In this document: positions 8,662-17,795 of the stretch, one piece after another
Layout: every line of letters begins with the position of its first letter
Numbering within the stretch: the stretch's first letter is position 1
Assembly: GCA_023416455.1 (NCBI GenBank)
Contig: JAEZHQ010000129.1
Coordinates: 1-64,000 of the forward strand
Direction: 5' to 3'
Source of the DNA: Pseudomonadota bacterium
Lineage (GTDB): Bacteria > Pseudomonadota > Alphaproteobacteria > Azospirillales > Azospirillaceae
DNA: 64,000 bases
Made by a program: the position numbers and the translations under genes
The notes under the pieces: generated by a model
Databases searched by the model: none
What the model was told of the DNA's origin: nothing
The model's input: only the letters and a program-made list of their open reading frames with translations

Positions 8662-10827
8662 ATGATCCGGCAATATGAACTTGTGGAACGGGTCCGGGCC
8701 TACGATCCGTCGGCCGACGAGGATCTGCTCAACCGCGCCTACGTCTTCTCCATGAAGGCGCACGGCTCGCAGACCCGCGCCTCGGGCGATCCCTACTTCC
8801 TCCACCCGCTGGAGGTCGCGGGCATCCTCACCCAGCTGAAGCTGGACGCCGGAACCATCGCGACCGCGCTGCTGCACGACACCGTCGAGGACACGGTGGC
8901 GACGCTGGAGGACATCGAGCGGCTCTTCGGCAAGGAGATCGCGCGGCTGGTCGACGGCGTGACCAAGCTGTCGCGGTTGGAGCTGCACAGCGAGCAGGCC
9001 AAGCAGGCCGAGAACTTCCGCAAGCTGGTTCTGGCCATGTCGGAGGACATCCGCGTCCTCCTGGTCAAGCTGGCCGACCGGCTGCACAACATGCGCACGC
9101 TGTTCCACCTGAAGAACCCGGACAAGCGCAAGCGCATCGCCCGCGAGACCATCGAGATCTACTCGCCCCTGGCCGAGCGCATCGGCATGCACCAGGTCAA
9201 GGACGAGCTGGAGGATCTGGCCTTCGCGGAACTCAACCCCGACGCCCGCGACAGCATCCTGGCCCAGCTTTCCCGCCTGCGCTCGGAAGGGGAGAACCGC
9301 GTCCAGCGCATCATCGACGAGCTGCGCGAGACCCTGGAGGTCGAGGGACTGGCGAACGTCACCGTCACCGGCCGCGAGAAGACCGCCTATTCCATCTGGC
9401 GCAAGCTCCAGCGCAAGAACGTCAGCTTCGAGCAGCTGTCCGACATCATGGCCTTCCGGATCACGGTCGACAGCGTGCCGGAATGCTATCAGGCGCTGGG
9501 CATCATCCACGCCAACTATCCGGTCGTGCCGGGCCGCTTCAAGGACTACATCTCCACGCCCAAGCCGAACGGCTACCGCTCCCTGCACACCGGCGTGATC
9601 GGCCCCGAGCGCAACCGCATCGAGGTGCAGATCCGCACCGCCGACATGCACGCCATCGCCGAGCTGGGCGTGGCCGCCCATTGGGCCTACAAGCAGGGCC
9701 AGCCGCGCACCGAGGCGCGGGAGTACCGCTGGCTGCGCGAGCTTCTGGACATACTGGAGCACGCCCAGAAGCCCGAGGAGTTCCTGGAGCACACCAAGCT
9801 GGAGCTGTTCCAGGACCAGGTGTTCTGCTTCACCCCCAAGGGCGACCTGATCGCGCTGCCGCGCGGGGCGACCCCGGTGGACTTCGCCTACGCCGTCCAT
9901 TCCGAGGTCGGCGACCATTGCGTCGGCGCCAAGATCAACGGCCGCATGCTGCCGCTGCGCACCCAGCTCCAGAACGGCGACCAGGTCGACATCATCACCT
10001 CCAAGGCGCAGAGCCCGGTGCCGGGCTGGGAGCGCTTCGTCGTCACCGGAAAGGCGCGGGCGCGCATCCGCAAGTTCCTGCGCACCCAGCAGCGCGCCCA
10101 GTACATCGAGCTTGGCCGCGCCATCCTCCAGCGCCAGTTCAAGGCGGAGGGCTACGAGTTCTCCGAGAAGGCGCTGGACGGCGTCGTCAAGATCTTCCAG
10201 CAGCCGGGTGCCGACGATCTTCTGGCCAGCGTCGGTTCCGGCCTGCATTCGGGGCGGGAGGTCTTCCACGCCGTCTTCCCCGGCCACAAGCCGCATCAAA
10301 CGGCCAAGGACGGCGAGGACAAGACCGTCGTCCCGCTGCCCAAGCCCAAGCCCAGGCACAAGGGCAAGGACGCGCCGCTGCCCATCAAGGGACTGATTCC
10401 CGGCATGGCCGTCCATTACGCCCGCTGCTGCCACCCCCTGCCGGGCGACCGCATCGTCGGCATCGTCACCACCGGCAAGGGCGTCACCATCCACACCATC
10501 GACTGCGAGACGCTGGAAAGCTTCCACGAATCGCCCGAACGCTGGATCGACGTCGCCTGGGACGTCGGGCCCGACAATCCCGAGGAGCATGTCGGCCGCA
10601 TCACGCTGGTGGTGGCCAACGAACCGGGCTCGCTCGGCACCCTGTCCACGGTGATCGGCAAGAACGGCGGCAACATCACCAACCTGAAGATCACCAGCCG
10701 CAACACCGACTTCTTCGAGCTGCTGATCGACATCGACGTGAAGGACGCCAAGCACCTGACCAACATCATGGCGGCCCTGCGCGCCACCCCGGCCATCAAC
10801 TCCGTGGACCGCGCCCGCGGGCGGTGA
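8662..10827 (+). CDS. rsh: Bifunctional (p)ppGpp synthetase/hydrolase (RSH)
   Basis: The 721-residue cytoplasmic RSH enzyme makes and degrades (p)ppGpp, the stringent-response alarmone. Order: HD hydrolase domain with H72-D73 in LLHDTVEDT (intact, so hydrolysis is expected), synthetase domain with GREKTAYSIWRKLQRK and YRSLHTGVIGP, TGS domain (FCFTPKGDLIALPRGATPVD), helical/zinc-finger-like YARCCHPLPGD, and C-terminal ACT domain (VANEPGSLGTLSTVIGKNGG). The R292-F-K-D295 motif in the synthetase is the signature of bifunctional enzymes; monofunctional RelA has ExDD. It is probably the only long RSH in the cell, as in most alphaproteobacteria (inference). Start ATG 8662 follows GGGTGG. Confidence 0.95.
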   Translation: MIRQYELVERVRAYDPSADEDLLNRAYVFSMKAHGSQTRASGDPYFLHPLEVAGILTQLKLDAGTIATALLHDTVEDTVATLEDIERLFGKEIARLVDGVTKLSRLELHSEQAKQAENFRKLVLAMSEDIRVLLVKLADRLHNMRTLFHLKNPDKRKRIARETIEIYSPLAERIGMHQVKDELEDLAFAELNPDARDSILAQLSRLRSEGENRVQRIIDELRETLEVEGLANVTVTGREKTAYSIWRKLQRKNVSFEQLSDIMAFRITVDSVPECYQALGIIHANYPVVPGRFKDYISTPKPNGYRSLHTGVIGPERNRIEVQIRTADMHAIAELGVAAHWAYKQGQPRTEAREYRWLRELLDILEHAQKPEEFLEHTKLELFQDQVFCFTPKGDLIALPRGATPVDFAYAVHSEVGDHCVGAKINGRMLPLRTQLQNGDQVDIITSKAQSPVPGWERFVVTGKARARIRKFLRTQQRAQYIELGRAILQRQFKAEGYEFSEKALDGVVKIFQQPGADDLLASVGSGLHSGREVFHAVFPGHKPHQTAKDGEDKTVVPLPKPKPRHKGKDAPLPIKGLIPGMAVHYARCCHPLPGDRIVGIVTTGKGVTIHTIDCETLESFHESPERWIDVAWDVGPDNPEEHVGRITLVVANEPGSLGTLSTVIGKNGGNITNLKITSRNTDFFELLIDIDVKDAKHLTNIMAALRATPAINSVDRARGR

Positions 10828-10888
10828 GCGCAGTTCGGAAATCCTGCTTGGGCCATGAAGGGCCGAAGCATCATCGGAAGGCCCCCCT

Positions 10889-11314
10889 ATGCCGGAAGCG
10901 AACCCCGCCGAGCCGACCGTCTTCAGCCGCCTGATCGCCGGCGCGCTGCCCTGCGCCCGGGTCTACGAAGACGAGGAGACCTTCGCCTTCATGGACGCGG
11001 GCCAGGTCAATCCCGGCCATGTCCTGGTCGCGCTGAAGCGGCCGGCCCCGACCATCCTCGACGTCACCGAGGCGGAGGCGGCGGCCCTCTTCCGGACCGT
11101 CCACAAGGTCGCCCGCGCCGTGCAGGCGGCCTTCGCGCCGGAGGGGATCACCATCCTCCAGGCCAACCGGCCGGCCGGCTGGCAGACGGTTCCGCACATC
11201 CACGTGCATGTGGTGCCCCGCCACCGGGGCGACGCCGCCGACCTGGTGTGGCCGCGCAGCAACCCGCCGCTGGAGGCGCTGCGGGCGCTGGCGGCGCGGA
11301 TCGTGGTCGAATGA
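10889..11314 (+). CDS. HIT family nucleotide-binding protein
   Basis: A 141-residue histidine-triad hydrolase/transferase with the active-site motif H103-I-H105-V-H107-VVPRH. It also has the N-terminal FSRLIAGALPCARVYEDEET typical of HINT-type proteins, which cleave nucleoside phosphoramidates and acyl-AMPs. No membrane segments. ATG 10889 lies 61 bp after the rsh stop with a weak purine stretch (GGAAGG) upstream. It might be transcribed from rsh. The cellular substrate cannot be told from sequence. Confidence 0.9.
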   Translation: MPEANPAEPTVFSRLIAGALPCARVYEDEETFAFMDAGQVNPGHVLVALKRPAPTILDVTEAEAAALFRTVHKVARAVQAAFAPEGITILQANRPAGWQTVPHIHVHVVPRHRGDAADLVWPRSNPPLEALRALAARIVVE

Positions 11315-11360
11315 CGGCGTGACGGGACGCCGTACCGCCGCTATATAGACGGGAACCCGT

Positions 11361-11404
11361 CCCCGCCCGCGTCCGGCGCGCGGGGGCGGGAGCCCGGAGT
11401 TTTT
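11361..11404 (+). terminator. Probable intrinsic terminator between HIT gene and pdxJ
   Basis: A GC-rich inverted repeat (CCCCGCCCGCG against CGCGCGGGGGCGGG, 11361-11390) is followed ten bases later by TTTTT at 11400-11404. It ends only a few bases before pdxJ, so it could also act as a leader structure for that operon. Confidence 0.45.
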
Positions 11405-11409
11405 GGCCC

Positions 11410-12171
11410 ATGCCCCGTCACCTGCGCCTCGGCGTGAACATCGACCACGTGGCGACCGTCCGCAACGCGCGGGGCGGCAGCCACCCCGATCCCGTGCGGG
11501 CGGCGGCGCTGGCCGCGGCGGCGGGGGCCGACGGCATCACCGCCCATCTGCGCGAGGACCGGCGCCACATCGTCGATTCCGACATCGAGCGGCTGCGCGC
11601 GGAGAACGTCCTGCCGCTGAATTTCGAGATGGCCGCGACCGGGGAGATGCTGGCCGTCGCGCTGCGCCACCGCCCGCACGCCGCCTGCCTGGTCCCGGAA
11701 AAGCGCACGGAGGTGACGACCGAGGGGGGGCTCGACGCCGCCGGCCAGGCCGCCTCGCTCGGCCGCTTCGTGGACGCGCTGGGGGCGGCCGGGGTGCGTG
11801 TCTCTCTCTTCGTCGATCCCGAGCCGGCGCAGCTCGACGCCGCCAGGGCGCTCGGCGCCCCGGTGGTCGAGCTTCACACCGGCGCCTATTGCGATGCCCC
11901 CGCCGGCCCCCGGCGCGACGCCGAGCTGGCGCGCATCGTCCGCGCCGCCGCCCACGCCGAGGCCATCGGGCTGGAATGCCACGCCGGCCATGGGCTGAAC
12001 TATGAGACGGTGGGGGCGGTCGCCGCCATCCCGACGGTCGTCGAGCTGAACATCGGCCACTTCCTGATGGGCGAGGCGATCTTCGTCGGGCTCGACGCGG
12101 CCATCCGGCGCATGCGCGCGCTGATGGACGCGGCGCGCGCGGGCCGCCCGGCAGGGCGGCCCACGCCATGA
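11410..12171 (+). CDS. pdxJ: Pyridoxine 5'-phosphate synthase
   Basis: The 253-residue TIM-barrel enzyme joins 1-deoxyxylulose 5-phosphate and 3-amino-2-oxopropyl phosphate to form pyridoxine 5'-phosphate, the last ring-forming step of the DXP-dependent vitamin B6 route. Family motifs: [17 protein letters not shown] at the start, [48 protein letters not shown] and [12 protein letters not shown]. The stop overlaps the acpS ATG (ATGA). It leads the pdxJ-acpS-lepB-rnc-era operon, an order common in proteobacteria. Confidence 0.95.
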   Translation: MPRHLRLGVNIDHVATVRNARGGSHPDPVRAAALAAAAGADGITAHLREDRRHIVDSDIERLRAENVLPLNFEMAATGEMLAVALRHRPHAACLVPEKRTEVTTEGGLDAAGQAASLGRFVDALGAAGVRVSLFVDPEPAQLDAARALGAPVVELHTGAYCDAPAGPRRDAELARIVRAAAHAEAIGLECHAGHGLNYETVGAVAAIPTVVELNIGHFLMGEAIFVGLDAAIRRMRALMDAARAGRPAGRPTP

Positions 12172-12623
12172 TCCTCGGCATCGGCAACGATCTGGTCGAC
12201 ATCCGCCGCATCGAACAGTCGCTGGAGCGCTTCGGCGAGCGCTTCATCGCCCGCGTCTTCACCGACGCGGAGCGCGCCAAGTCGGAGCGCCGGGCCGGGT
12301 CGGCCGGCCGCCACAGCGCGCGGGCGGCCAGCTACGCCAAGCGCTTCGCCGCCAAGGAAGCCTGCTCCAAGGCGCTCGGCACCGGCTTCCGCGACGGCGT
12401 GTTCTGGCGCGACATGGGGGTGGTGAACCTGACGTCCGGCCAGCCCACCATGAAGCTCTCCGGCGGGGCGCTGGAGCGGCTGGCGGCGATCACCCCGCCG
12501 GGCATGCAGGCGCGCATCCACGTCACGCTCACCGACGAATACCCGATGGCGGAAGCCTTCGTCATCATCAGCGCCGAGCCGGCCCCCACCCCTCTCACCA
12601 GCTCCACGGCATCACCCGCATGA
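12168..12623 (+). CDS. acpS: Holo-[acyl-carrier-protein] synthase
   Basis: The 151-residue enzyme transfers 4'-phosphopantetheine from CoA to a serine of acyl carrier protein, activating it for fatty-acid synthesis. Metal-binding Asp8 in [16 protein letters not shown] and Glu64 in [13 protein letters not shown] are both present. It is slightly longer than E. coli AcpS (126 aa) because of a short insert after SERRAG and a Pro/Ser/Thr tail. ATGA overlaps at both ends show translational coupling with pdxJ and lepB. Confidence 0.93.
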   Translation: MILGIGNDLVDIRRIEQSLERFGERFIARVFTDAERAKSERRAGSAGRHSARAASYAKRFAAKEACSKALGTGFRDGVFWRDMGVVNLTSGQPTMKLSGGALERLAAITPPGMQARIHVTLTDEYPMAEAFVIISAEPAPTPLTSSTASPA

Positions 12624-13390
12624 CCCTGAACAAGCAGACGGCCCTGGCCGACAAGTCCAAAGAGGCCGGCGGCTTCGCCGAGACGGTGAAGACGGTCTTC
12701 TACGCGGTGATCATCGCCTTCGGCGTGCGCACCTTCGCTTTCGAGCCCTTCAACATCCCGTCGGGGTCGATGATCCCGACCCTGCTGATCGGCGACTACC
12801 TGTTCGTGTCCAAGTACTCCTACGGCTACAGCAAGCACACGGTGGCCTTCGGCTTCCCCCTGTTCGAGGGGCGCATCCTGGGCGAGGTGCCGGAGCGCGG
12901 CGACGTCGCCGTGTTCAAGCTGCCGCGGGACAACAAGACCGACTACATCAAGCGTGTGGTCGGCCTGCCCGGCGACAAGGTGCAGATGGTCAACGGCGTC
13001 CTGGTCATCAACGACCAGCCGGTCAAGCGCGAGCGCATCGAGGACTACGTGACCCGCGACGCGCTGGGGCGCGAGGTCCGCGTCGCCCAGTTCATCGAGA
13101 CGCTGCCCGGGGGCCGCAGCCACCGCATCATCGAGGAGACCGACAACGGTCCCCTCGACAACACCGTCGCCTTCCGGGTGCCGCCCGGCCATGTCTTCAT
13201 GATGGGCGACAACCGCGACAACTCGCTGGACAGCCGCGTCCCCGCGCAGGTGGGGTACGTCCCCCTGGAGAACCTGGTCGGCCGCGCCGAATTCCTGTTC
13301 TTCTCGCTGGAGGATGGCACGCGCTTCTTCGAGGTGTGGCGCTGGCCGTTCGATCTGCGCTTCAGCCGCCTGTTCACGGGCGTGAAGTGA
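12620..13390 (+). CDS. lepB: Signal peptidase I
   Basis: The 256-residue inner-membrane serine protease removes signal peptides of exported proteins on the periplasmic side. One N-terminal membrane segment ([17 protein letters not shown], about residues 26-43) leads into the catalytic region. Ser50 in [11 protein letters not shown] is the nucleophile and Lys111 in [12 protein letters not shown] the general base. The [11 protein letters not shown] box near residue 196 is the last family motif. E. coli LepB has two membrane segments; this shorter form with one is usual in alphaproteobacteria. It is translationally coupled to acpS. Confidence 0.95.
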   Translation: MTLNKQTALADKSKEAGGFAETVKTVFYAVIIAFGVRTFAFEPFNIPSGSMIPTLLIGDYLFVSKYSYGYSKHTVAFGFPLFEGRILGEVPERGDVAVFKLPRDNKTDYIKRVVGLPGDKVQMVNGVLVINDQPVKRERIEDYVTRDALGREVRVAQFIETLPGGRSHRIIEETDNGPLDNTVAFRVPPGHVFMMGDNRDNSLDSRVPAQVGYVPLENLVGRAEFLFFSLEDGTRFFEVWRWPFDLRFSRLFTGVK

Positions 13391-13407
13391 GGGTGGGGAG
13401 AGACGCG

Positions 13408-14193
13408 GTGCAGCCCGATTCCACGGGGGACGCCGGGGAGCCTGTGGGCGAGGCCGGGCCGGAGCCGGTGGCGGCCGACCTCGCGGAGCTTGCCGCAACG
13501 CTCGGCCATGCCTTCGCCGATCCGCAGCGGCTGGCCGACGCCGTGACCCACCCGAGCCTGATGGGGCTGGAGCGCGCCGTCCGCGGCGGCGGCCGGCCCG
13601 GCCAGGGGCCTGGCCTGGCCTACGAGCGGCTGGAGTTCCTGGGCGACCGGGTGCTCGGCCTGGTCATCGCCGAATGGCTGCTGGAGCGCTTCCCGGCCGA
13701 GCGCGAGGGGGCGCTGGCCAAGCGCCACGCCGCGCTGGTCCGGCGCGAGGCGCTGGGCCGGGTGGCCGATTCCATCAGGCTCGGGCGCTATCTGCGCCTG
13801 TCGCCGGCCGAGGCCCAGGGCGGCGGACGCAGCAACCGGACCATCCTGGGCGACGCCTGCGAGGCGGTGATCGGGGCGCTCTATCTCGACGGGGGCATGG
13901 CGGTGGCGCGGCGCTTCATCCGCGACGCCTGGACCGCCCAGATCGAGCGGCCGCAGCCGCCGCCCCTCGACGCGAAGACGGCGTTGCAGGAATGGGCGCA
14001 GGGCCGCGGCCTGCCGCTGCCCGTCTACGAGCTGGTCGAGCAGAGCGGGCCGGCGCACGAGCCGCTGTTCCGCGTGGCCGTGCGCGTCCAGGGCATGGAG
14101 CCGGTGACCGGCTGCGGCCCGTCCAAGCGCGTCGCGGAGAAACAGGCGGCCAGCGCGTTGCTGGGCCAGGTGGGAGTGCAGGTCGATGACTGA
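13408..14193 (+). CDS. rnc: Ribonuclease III
   Basis: The 261-residue dsRNA endonuclease processes rRNA precursors and structured mRNAs. The signature ERLEFLGDRVLGL lies at residues 73-85, with the catalytic acidic residues and a second acidic cluster in GDACEAVIGALYLDGG. The C-terminal dsRNA-binding domain starts near LDAKTALQEWAQGRGLPLP. I chose GTG 13408, six bases after GGGGAGAG. Upstream GTG codons at 13387 and 13393 would add up to seven residues. The N-terminal 25 residues are acidic and not conserved. The end overlaps era by 8 bp. Confidence 0.93.
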   Translation: MQPDSTGDAGEPVGEAGPEPVAADLAELAATLGHAFADPQRLADAVTHPSLMGLERAVRGGGRPGQGPGLAYERLEFLGDRVLGLVIAEWLLERFPAEREGALAKRHAALVRREALGRVADSIRLGRYLRLSPAEAQGGGRSNRTILGDACEAVIGALYLDGGMAVARRFIRDAWTAQIERPQPPPLDAKTALQEWAQGRGLPLPVYELVEQSGPAHEPLFRVAVRVQGMEPVTGCGPSKRVAEKQAASALLGQVGVQVDD

Positions 14194-15163
14194 CGATCGC
14201 GACGGGTTCGACGGTGCCGGGGACGGCGCGGTGGACGGGCCGGTGGACGGGGGTGGCATGCCGGAGAACCCGCGCTGCGGCTTCGTGGCTCTGGTGGGCG
14301 CGCCCAACGCCGGCAAGTCGACCCTGCTGAACGCCGTGATCGGCGCCAAGGTGTCGATCGTCAGCGCCAAGGTGCAGACGACGCGCACCCGGGTGCTCGG
14401 CATCACCATCGCCGGCGACAGCCAGCTCATCTTCGTGGACACCCCCGGCATCTTCAAGCCCAAGCGCCGCCTCGACCGCGCCATGGTGGCCGCGGCCTGG
14501 CAGGGGGCGGAGGACGCCGACATCGTCGGCGTGCTGTTCGACGCCTCGCGCCGCGGCATCGACGACGACACCCGCGGTATCGTCGCCCGGCTGAAGGAGC
14601 AGGGGCGCCCGGCCATCCTCATCCTGAACAAGATCGACCTGGTGAAGCGCGAGGTGCTGCTCGGCCTGGCCGACGCCTTCAACCGCGAGGGCGTCTTCAC
14701 CGACATCTTCATGGTCTCGGCCGCCACCGGCGACGGGGTGGCGCATCTGCGCGACTTCCTGGCCGGCCGGGTGCCGGAGGGGCCGTGGCATTTTCCGGAG
14801 GACCAGATCTCCGACATGCCCATGCGCCTGCTGGCCGCGGAGATCACGCGCGAGAAGCTGTTCCACCAGCTCCACCAGGAACTGCCCTACGCCGCCACCG
14901 TCGAGACCGAGGTGTGGGAGGAGTTCGAGAACGGCTCGGTCAAGATCACCCAGGTGGTCTTCGTCCAGCGCGAGAGCCAGAAGGCGATCGTGCTCGGCAA
15001 GGGCGGAGCCCGCATCAAGGCCCTGGGGCAGGCCGCCCGGACCGAGCTGGAGGCGATGCTGGAGCGCCGTGTCCATCTGATCCTGTTCGTCAAGGTCCGC
15101 GAGGGCTGGATCGACGATCCCGAGCGCTATCAGGCGTGGGGCCTGGATTTCGGGGCTTCCTGA
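14186..15163 (+). CDS. era: GTPase Era, 16S rRNA maturation
   Basis: The 325-residue essential GTPase binds the 3' end of 16S rRNA and couples 30S assembly to the cell cycle. Motifs: GAPNAGKS (38-45, P-loop), DTPG (85-88), NKID (148-151), and a C-terminal KH domain with IVLGKGGARIKALGQAAR. The first 25 residues are an acidic, Gly-rich extension absent from E. coli Era; an internal ATG at codon 25 is the conventional start if the extension is not used. Last gene of the pdxJ operon; recO, its usual neighbour, is not found next to it here. Confidence 0.95.
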   Translation: MTDDRDGFDGAGDGAVDGPVDGGGMPENPRCGFVALVGAPNAGKSTLLNAVIGAKVSIVSAKVQTTRTRVLGITIAGDSQLIFVDTPGIFKPKRRLDRAMVAAAWQGAEDADIVGVLFDASRRGIDDDTRGIVARLKEQGRPAILILNKIDLVKREVLLGLADAFNREGVFTDIFMVSAATGDGVAHLRDFLAGRVPEGPWHFPEDQISDMPMRLLAAEITREKLFHQLHQELPYAATVETEVWEEFENGSVKITQVVFVQRESQKAIVLGKGGARIKALGQAARTELEAMLERRVHLILFVKVREGWIDDPERYQAWGLDFGAS

Positions 15164-15257
15164 GCGTCCGGAGGAACCGCGGGGGAAACCCCGGCCGGCA
15201 GGGCAGGACGCCCGTGGCGCAGGCGGGGGTCTCCCGGCGGCGGGCGGGGGTCCCCAT

Positions 15258-16706
15258 ATGAGGGGCCTCCGCCACCTCCACCGAGCGTCCGACTTGCGGC
15301 TTCCCATCTTCAACGACCTGTTCGATGCCGGTTCCCGCTTCCTGGGGCAGGCCGGCGATCTGGTGACCGGCGGCATCCTGGAGCGCGACCTGCGGCTCGG
15401 CGTCACCGGCCTGCGCCGCGCCGGCAAGACCGTCTTCGTGACGGCGCTGGTGGACAACCTGCTGAAGGCGGGGCGTCTTCCCTTTCTCGACGTGGTGTCG
15501 TCGGGGCGCTTCCAGGCGGCGCGGCTGCGGCCCCAGCCCGACCCCGAGGTGCCGCGCTTCGACGTGGAGCGCCACATGGCCGCCCTCACCGCCCCGGAGC
15601 CGCACTGGCCAGAGCCGACGCGCGGCATCGGCCAGCTGCGGCTGGCGCTGCGCTACCGGCCCAACGCGGTCCTCAAGCGCACCCTCCAGCCGGTGGCGAC
15701 GCTGAACCTCGACATCGTCGATTATCCGGGCGAGTGGCTGCTCGATCTGCCGCTGCTGCGCCAGTCCTTCGCGGAGTGGAGCGCGCTGACGCTGGAGCTT
15801 GCGGTGCGGCCGCCGCGCGACGCCCTGTCCCAGTCCTGGCGCGGCTGGCTCGCCACCGTCGATCCCGCCGCCCCGGCGGAGGAGGAGGAGGCCCGGCGCG
15901 GCGCCGGCCTCTACACCGATTACCTGCACGCCTGCCGCCGCTCGGAGAATCTGCTGAGCCTGATCCAGCCCGGCCGCTTCGTCGAGCCCGGCGACCTGGA
16001 GAACGCGCCCCTGCTGACCTTCTGCCCGCTGCCCGGCGAGCGGCGCGGGCGCGGCAGCCTGTGGGCGCTGATGGAGGAGCGCTACGAAGCCTACAAGAGC
16101 AACGTGGTGCGCCGGTTCTTCTCGGACCATTTCGCCCGGCTCGATCGCCAGATCGTGCTGATCGACGTGCTGGGGGCGCTCAACTCCGGCCCGGCCGGCA
16201 TGGCCGACATGAAGCGCGCGCTGGAGTTGAGCCTGGAGCCCTTCCGCCACGGCAGCGCCGGCTGGCTCGACTGGCTGTTCGGGACCCGGATCGACCGCGT
16301 GCTGTTCGCCGCCACCAAGGCCGACCACGTCGCCTCCCACCAGCACAACAGCCTGCGCCAGCTCCTCGACCGGCTCGTCGCCGACGCCCGCTCGGCCATC
16401 CGCTTCGAAGGGGCGGCGGTCGACACCATGGCCATCGCCGCCCTGAAATGCACCGAGACGGTGGTCGGCGAGCATGAGGGGCGGTCGCTGCGCTGCGTGC
16501 GCGGCGTCCCCATCGGGCGCGACCGGCCGACCGTCCTGTACCCCGGCGAAATTCCCGAGAACGCCGACTTCCCGCCGGGGCGCGAGCGCCCCTACAGCTT
16601 CCTGTCCTTCCGGCCGCCCGACGGGCTGGCCCACGAGACCCGCGGCCTGCCGCACATCCGTCTGGACCAGGCGTTGCAATTCCTTCTGGGAGACCATCTG
16701 GAATGA
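15258..16706 (+). CDS. YcjX family P-loop (GTP-binding) protein
   Basis: The 482-residue protein matches the YcjX/DUF463 family. The P-loop GLRRAGKT is at residues 51-58, the switch-like motif DYPGEW follows NLDIVDYPG, and TKADHV supplies a G4-like motif. In gammaproteobacteria YcjX and YcjF are stress-induced partners; their biochemical role is still unclear. Here the gene overlaps the YcjF-like gene by ATGA, giving the same pair. The 94-bp gap after era is GC-rich and holds no clear promoter or terminator. ATG 15258 lacks a strong ribosome site; start moderately certain. Confidence 0.9.
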   Translation: MRGLRHLHRASDLRLPIFNDLFDAGSRFLGQAGDLVTGGILERDLRLGVTGLRRAGKTVFVTALVDNLLKAGRLPFLDVVSSGRFQAARLRPQPDPEVPRFDVERHMAALTAPEPHWPEPTRGIGQLRLALRYRPNAVLKRTLQPVATLNLDIVDYPGEWLLDLPLLRQSFAEWSALTLELAVRPPRDALSQSWRGWLATVDPAAPAEEEEARRGAGLYTDYLHACRRSENLLSLIQPGRFVEPGDLENAPLLTFCPLPGERRGRGSLWALMEERYEAYKSNVVRRFFSDHFARLDRQIVLIDVLGALNSGPAGMADMKRALELSLEPFRHGSAGWLDWLFGTRIDRVLFAATKADHVASHQHNSLRQLLDRLVADARSAIRFEGAAVDTMAIAALKCTETVVGEHEGRSLRCVRGVPIGRDRPTVLYPGEIPENADFPPGRERPYSFLSFRPPDGLAHETRGLPHIRLDQALQFLLGDHLE

Positions 16707-17731
16707 CCGGGCGCGCCCGCGAGGCGGAGGGCTGGGTTCCGCCCATGGAGCTGGATCCGGAGCGGGCGACGGCGCTGCCCGCGGCGGAGGAGGAGGCCAT
16801 TCTCGCCGGCACCGCCGGGGCCGGGGCCGACCGCCTGCCCGCCGAGCCGGCCGGGGAACGTCCGCGCTTTCGCGTCGGGCGCTGGCTGGCCGGTGCCATC
16901 GCCGCGCTGGTCCTGGTGGCGCTGGGCTTCGACACCGCCGATCTGCTCGGCCGCGCCTTCGCCACCAGCGCCGCCCTGGGCGTGCTGGTCGCCGCGCTGG
17001 TGGCGGTGGCCGGTGCGGCGGCGCTGCTTCTCCTGCTGGGCGAGCTGCGCTCCCTGCGCCGCCTGCGGCGGATCGAGGCCCTGCGCGGCGAGGCCGGACG
17101 GCTGTCCGCCGAGGCCACCGGCGGGGCTGCCGCGCCGGGGGAGGCCGACCGTTTCGCCGGCGCCCTGACCCGCCTCTACGAGGGGCGCCCGGACCTGGCG
17201 CCGGCGCTTGAGCGCGTCCGCGACCACGTCACCGACGCGCACGACGACGCCGAGATCCTGCGGCTGCTCGACCGCGAGGTGCTGGCTCCGCTCGACCGGC
17301 GGGCCTACCAGATGGTCCTGCGCGCCGCCCGCGACACCGCCGTGGCCACCGCGCTGAGCCCGGCCGCCATCCTGGACTTCGCCGTGGTGCTGTGGCGGAA
17401 CCTGAAGCTGGTGCGGGAGATCGCGGCGGCCTACGGTGCGCGGCCCGGCTATGTGGGCTCGCTCAAGCTGCTGCGGCGGATGCTCGCCAACATCGCCGTC
17501 GCCGGGGTGGCGGAGAGCGCGCACCATGTGGCGGTGGAGGCGCTGGGCGGTTCGCTGGCCGCCGCCGTTTCGACCCGCATGGGGCAGGGGGTGATCAACG
17601 GTCTCCTGACCGCGCGTGTCGGCATCACCGCCATGCACCTGTGCCGCCCGATCGCCTTCGGCCCGGCCAACCGGCCGAGCCTCGGCCGGATCCGGCGGGA
17701 GCTGCTGTCCCTGCCCAAGGAGGTGCTGTAG
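16703..17731 (+). CDS. YcjF/DUF697 (TIGR01620) family inner-membrane protein
   Basis: The 342-residue partner of the YcjX-like protein. Two adjacent hydrophobic spans near residues 60-115 (WLAGAIAALVLVALGF and ATSAALGVLVAALVAVAGAA) anchor it. The C-terminal DUF697 domain contains the amphipathic Gly/Ala-rich stretch SLAAAVSTRMGQGVINGLLT followed by RPIAFGPANRPS. ATGA overlap with the upstream gene indicates translational coupling. The function of the family is unknown; envelope-stress roles are suggested from E. coli regulation. Confidence 0.88.
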   Translation: MTGRAREAEGWVPPMELDPERATALPAAEEEAILAGTAGAGADRLPAEPAGERPRFRVGRWLAGAIAALVLVALGFDTADLLGRAFATSAALGVLVAALVAVAGAAALLLLLGELRSLRRLRRIEALRGEAGRLSAEATGGAAAPGEADRFAGALTRLYEGRPDLAPALERVRDHVTDAHDDAEILRLLDREVLAPLDRRAYQMVLRAARDTAVATALSPAAILDFAVVLWRNLKLVREIAAAYGARPGYVGSLKLLRRMLANIAVAGVAESAHHVAVEALGGSLAAAVSTRMGQGVINGLLTARVGITAMHLCRPIAFGPANRPSLGRIRRELLSLPKEVL

Positions 17732-17795
17732 GCGGGCGGGTGCGTTCACCGCGGCCCTGCGCCCATCCACGGTCCGGGCCGCGGGCGGCCCGTGC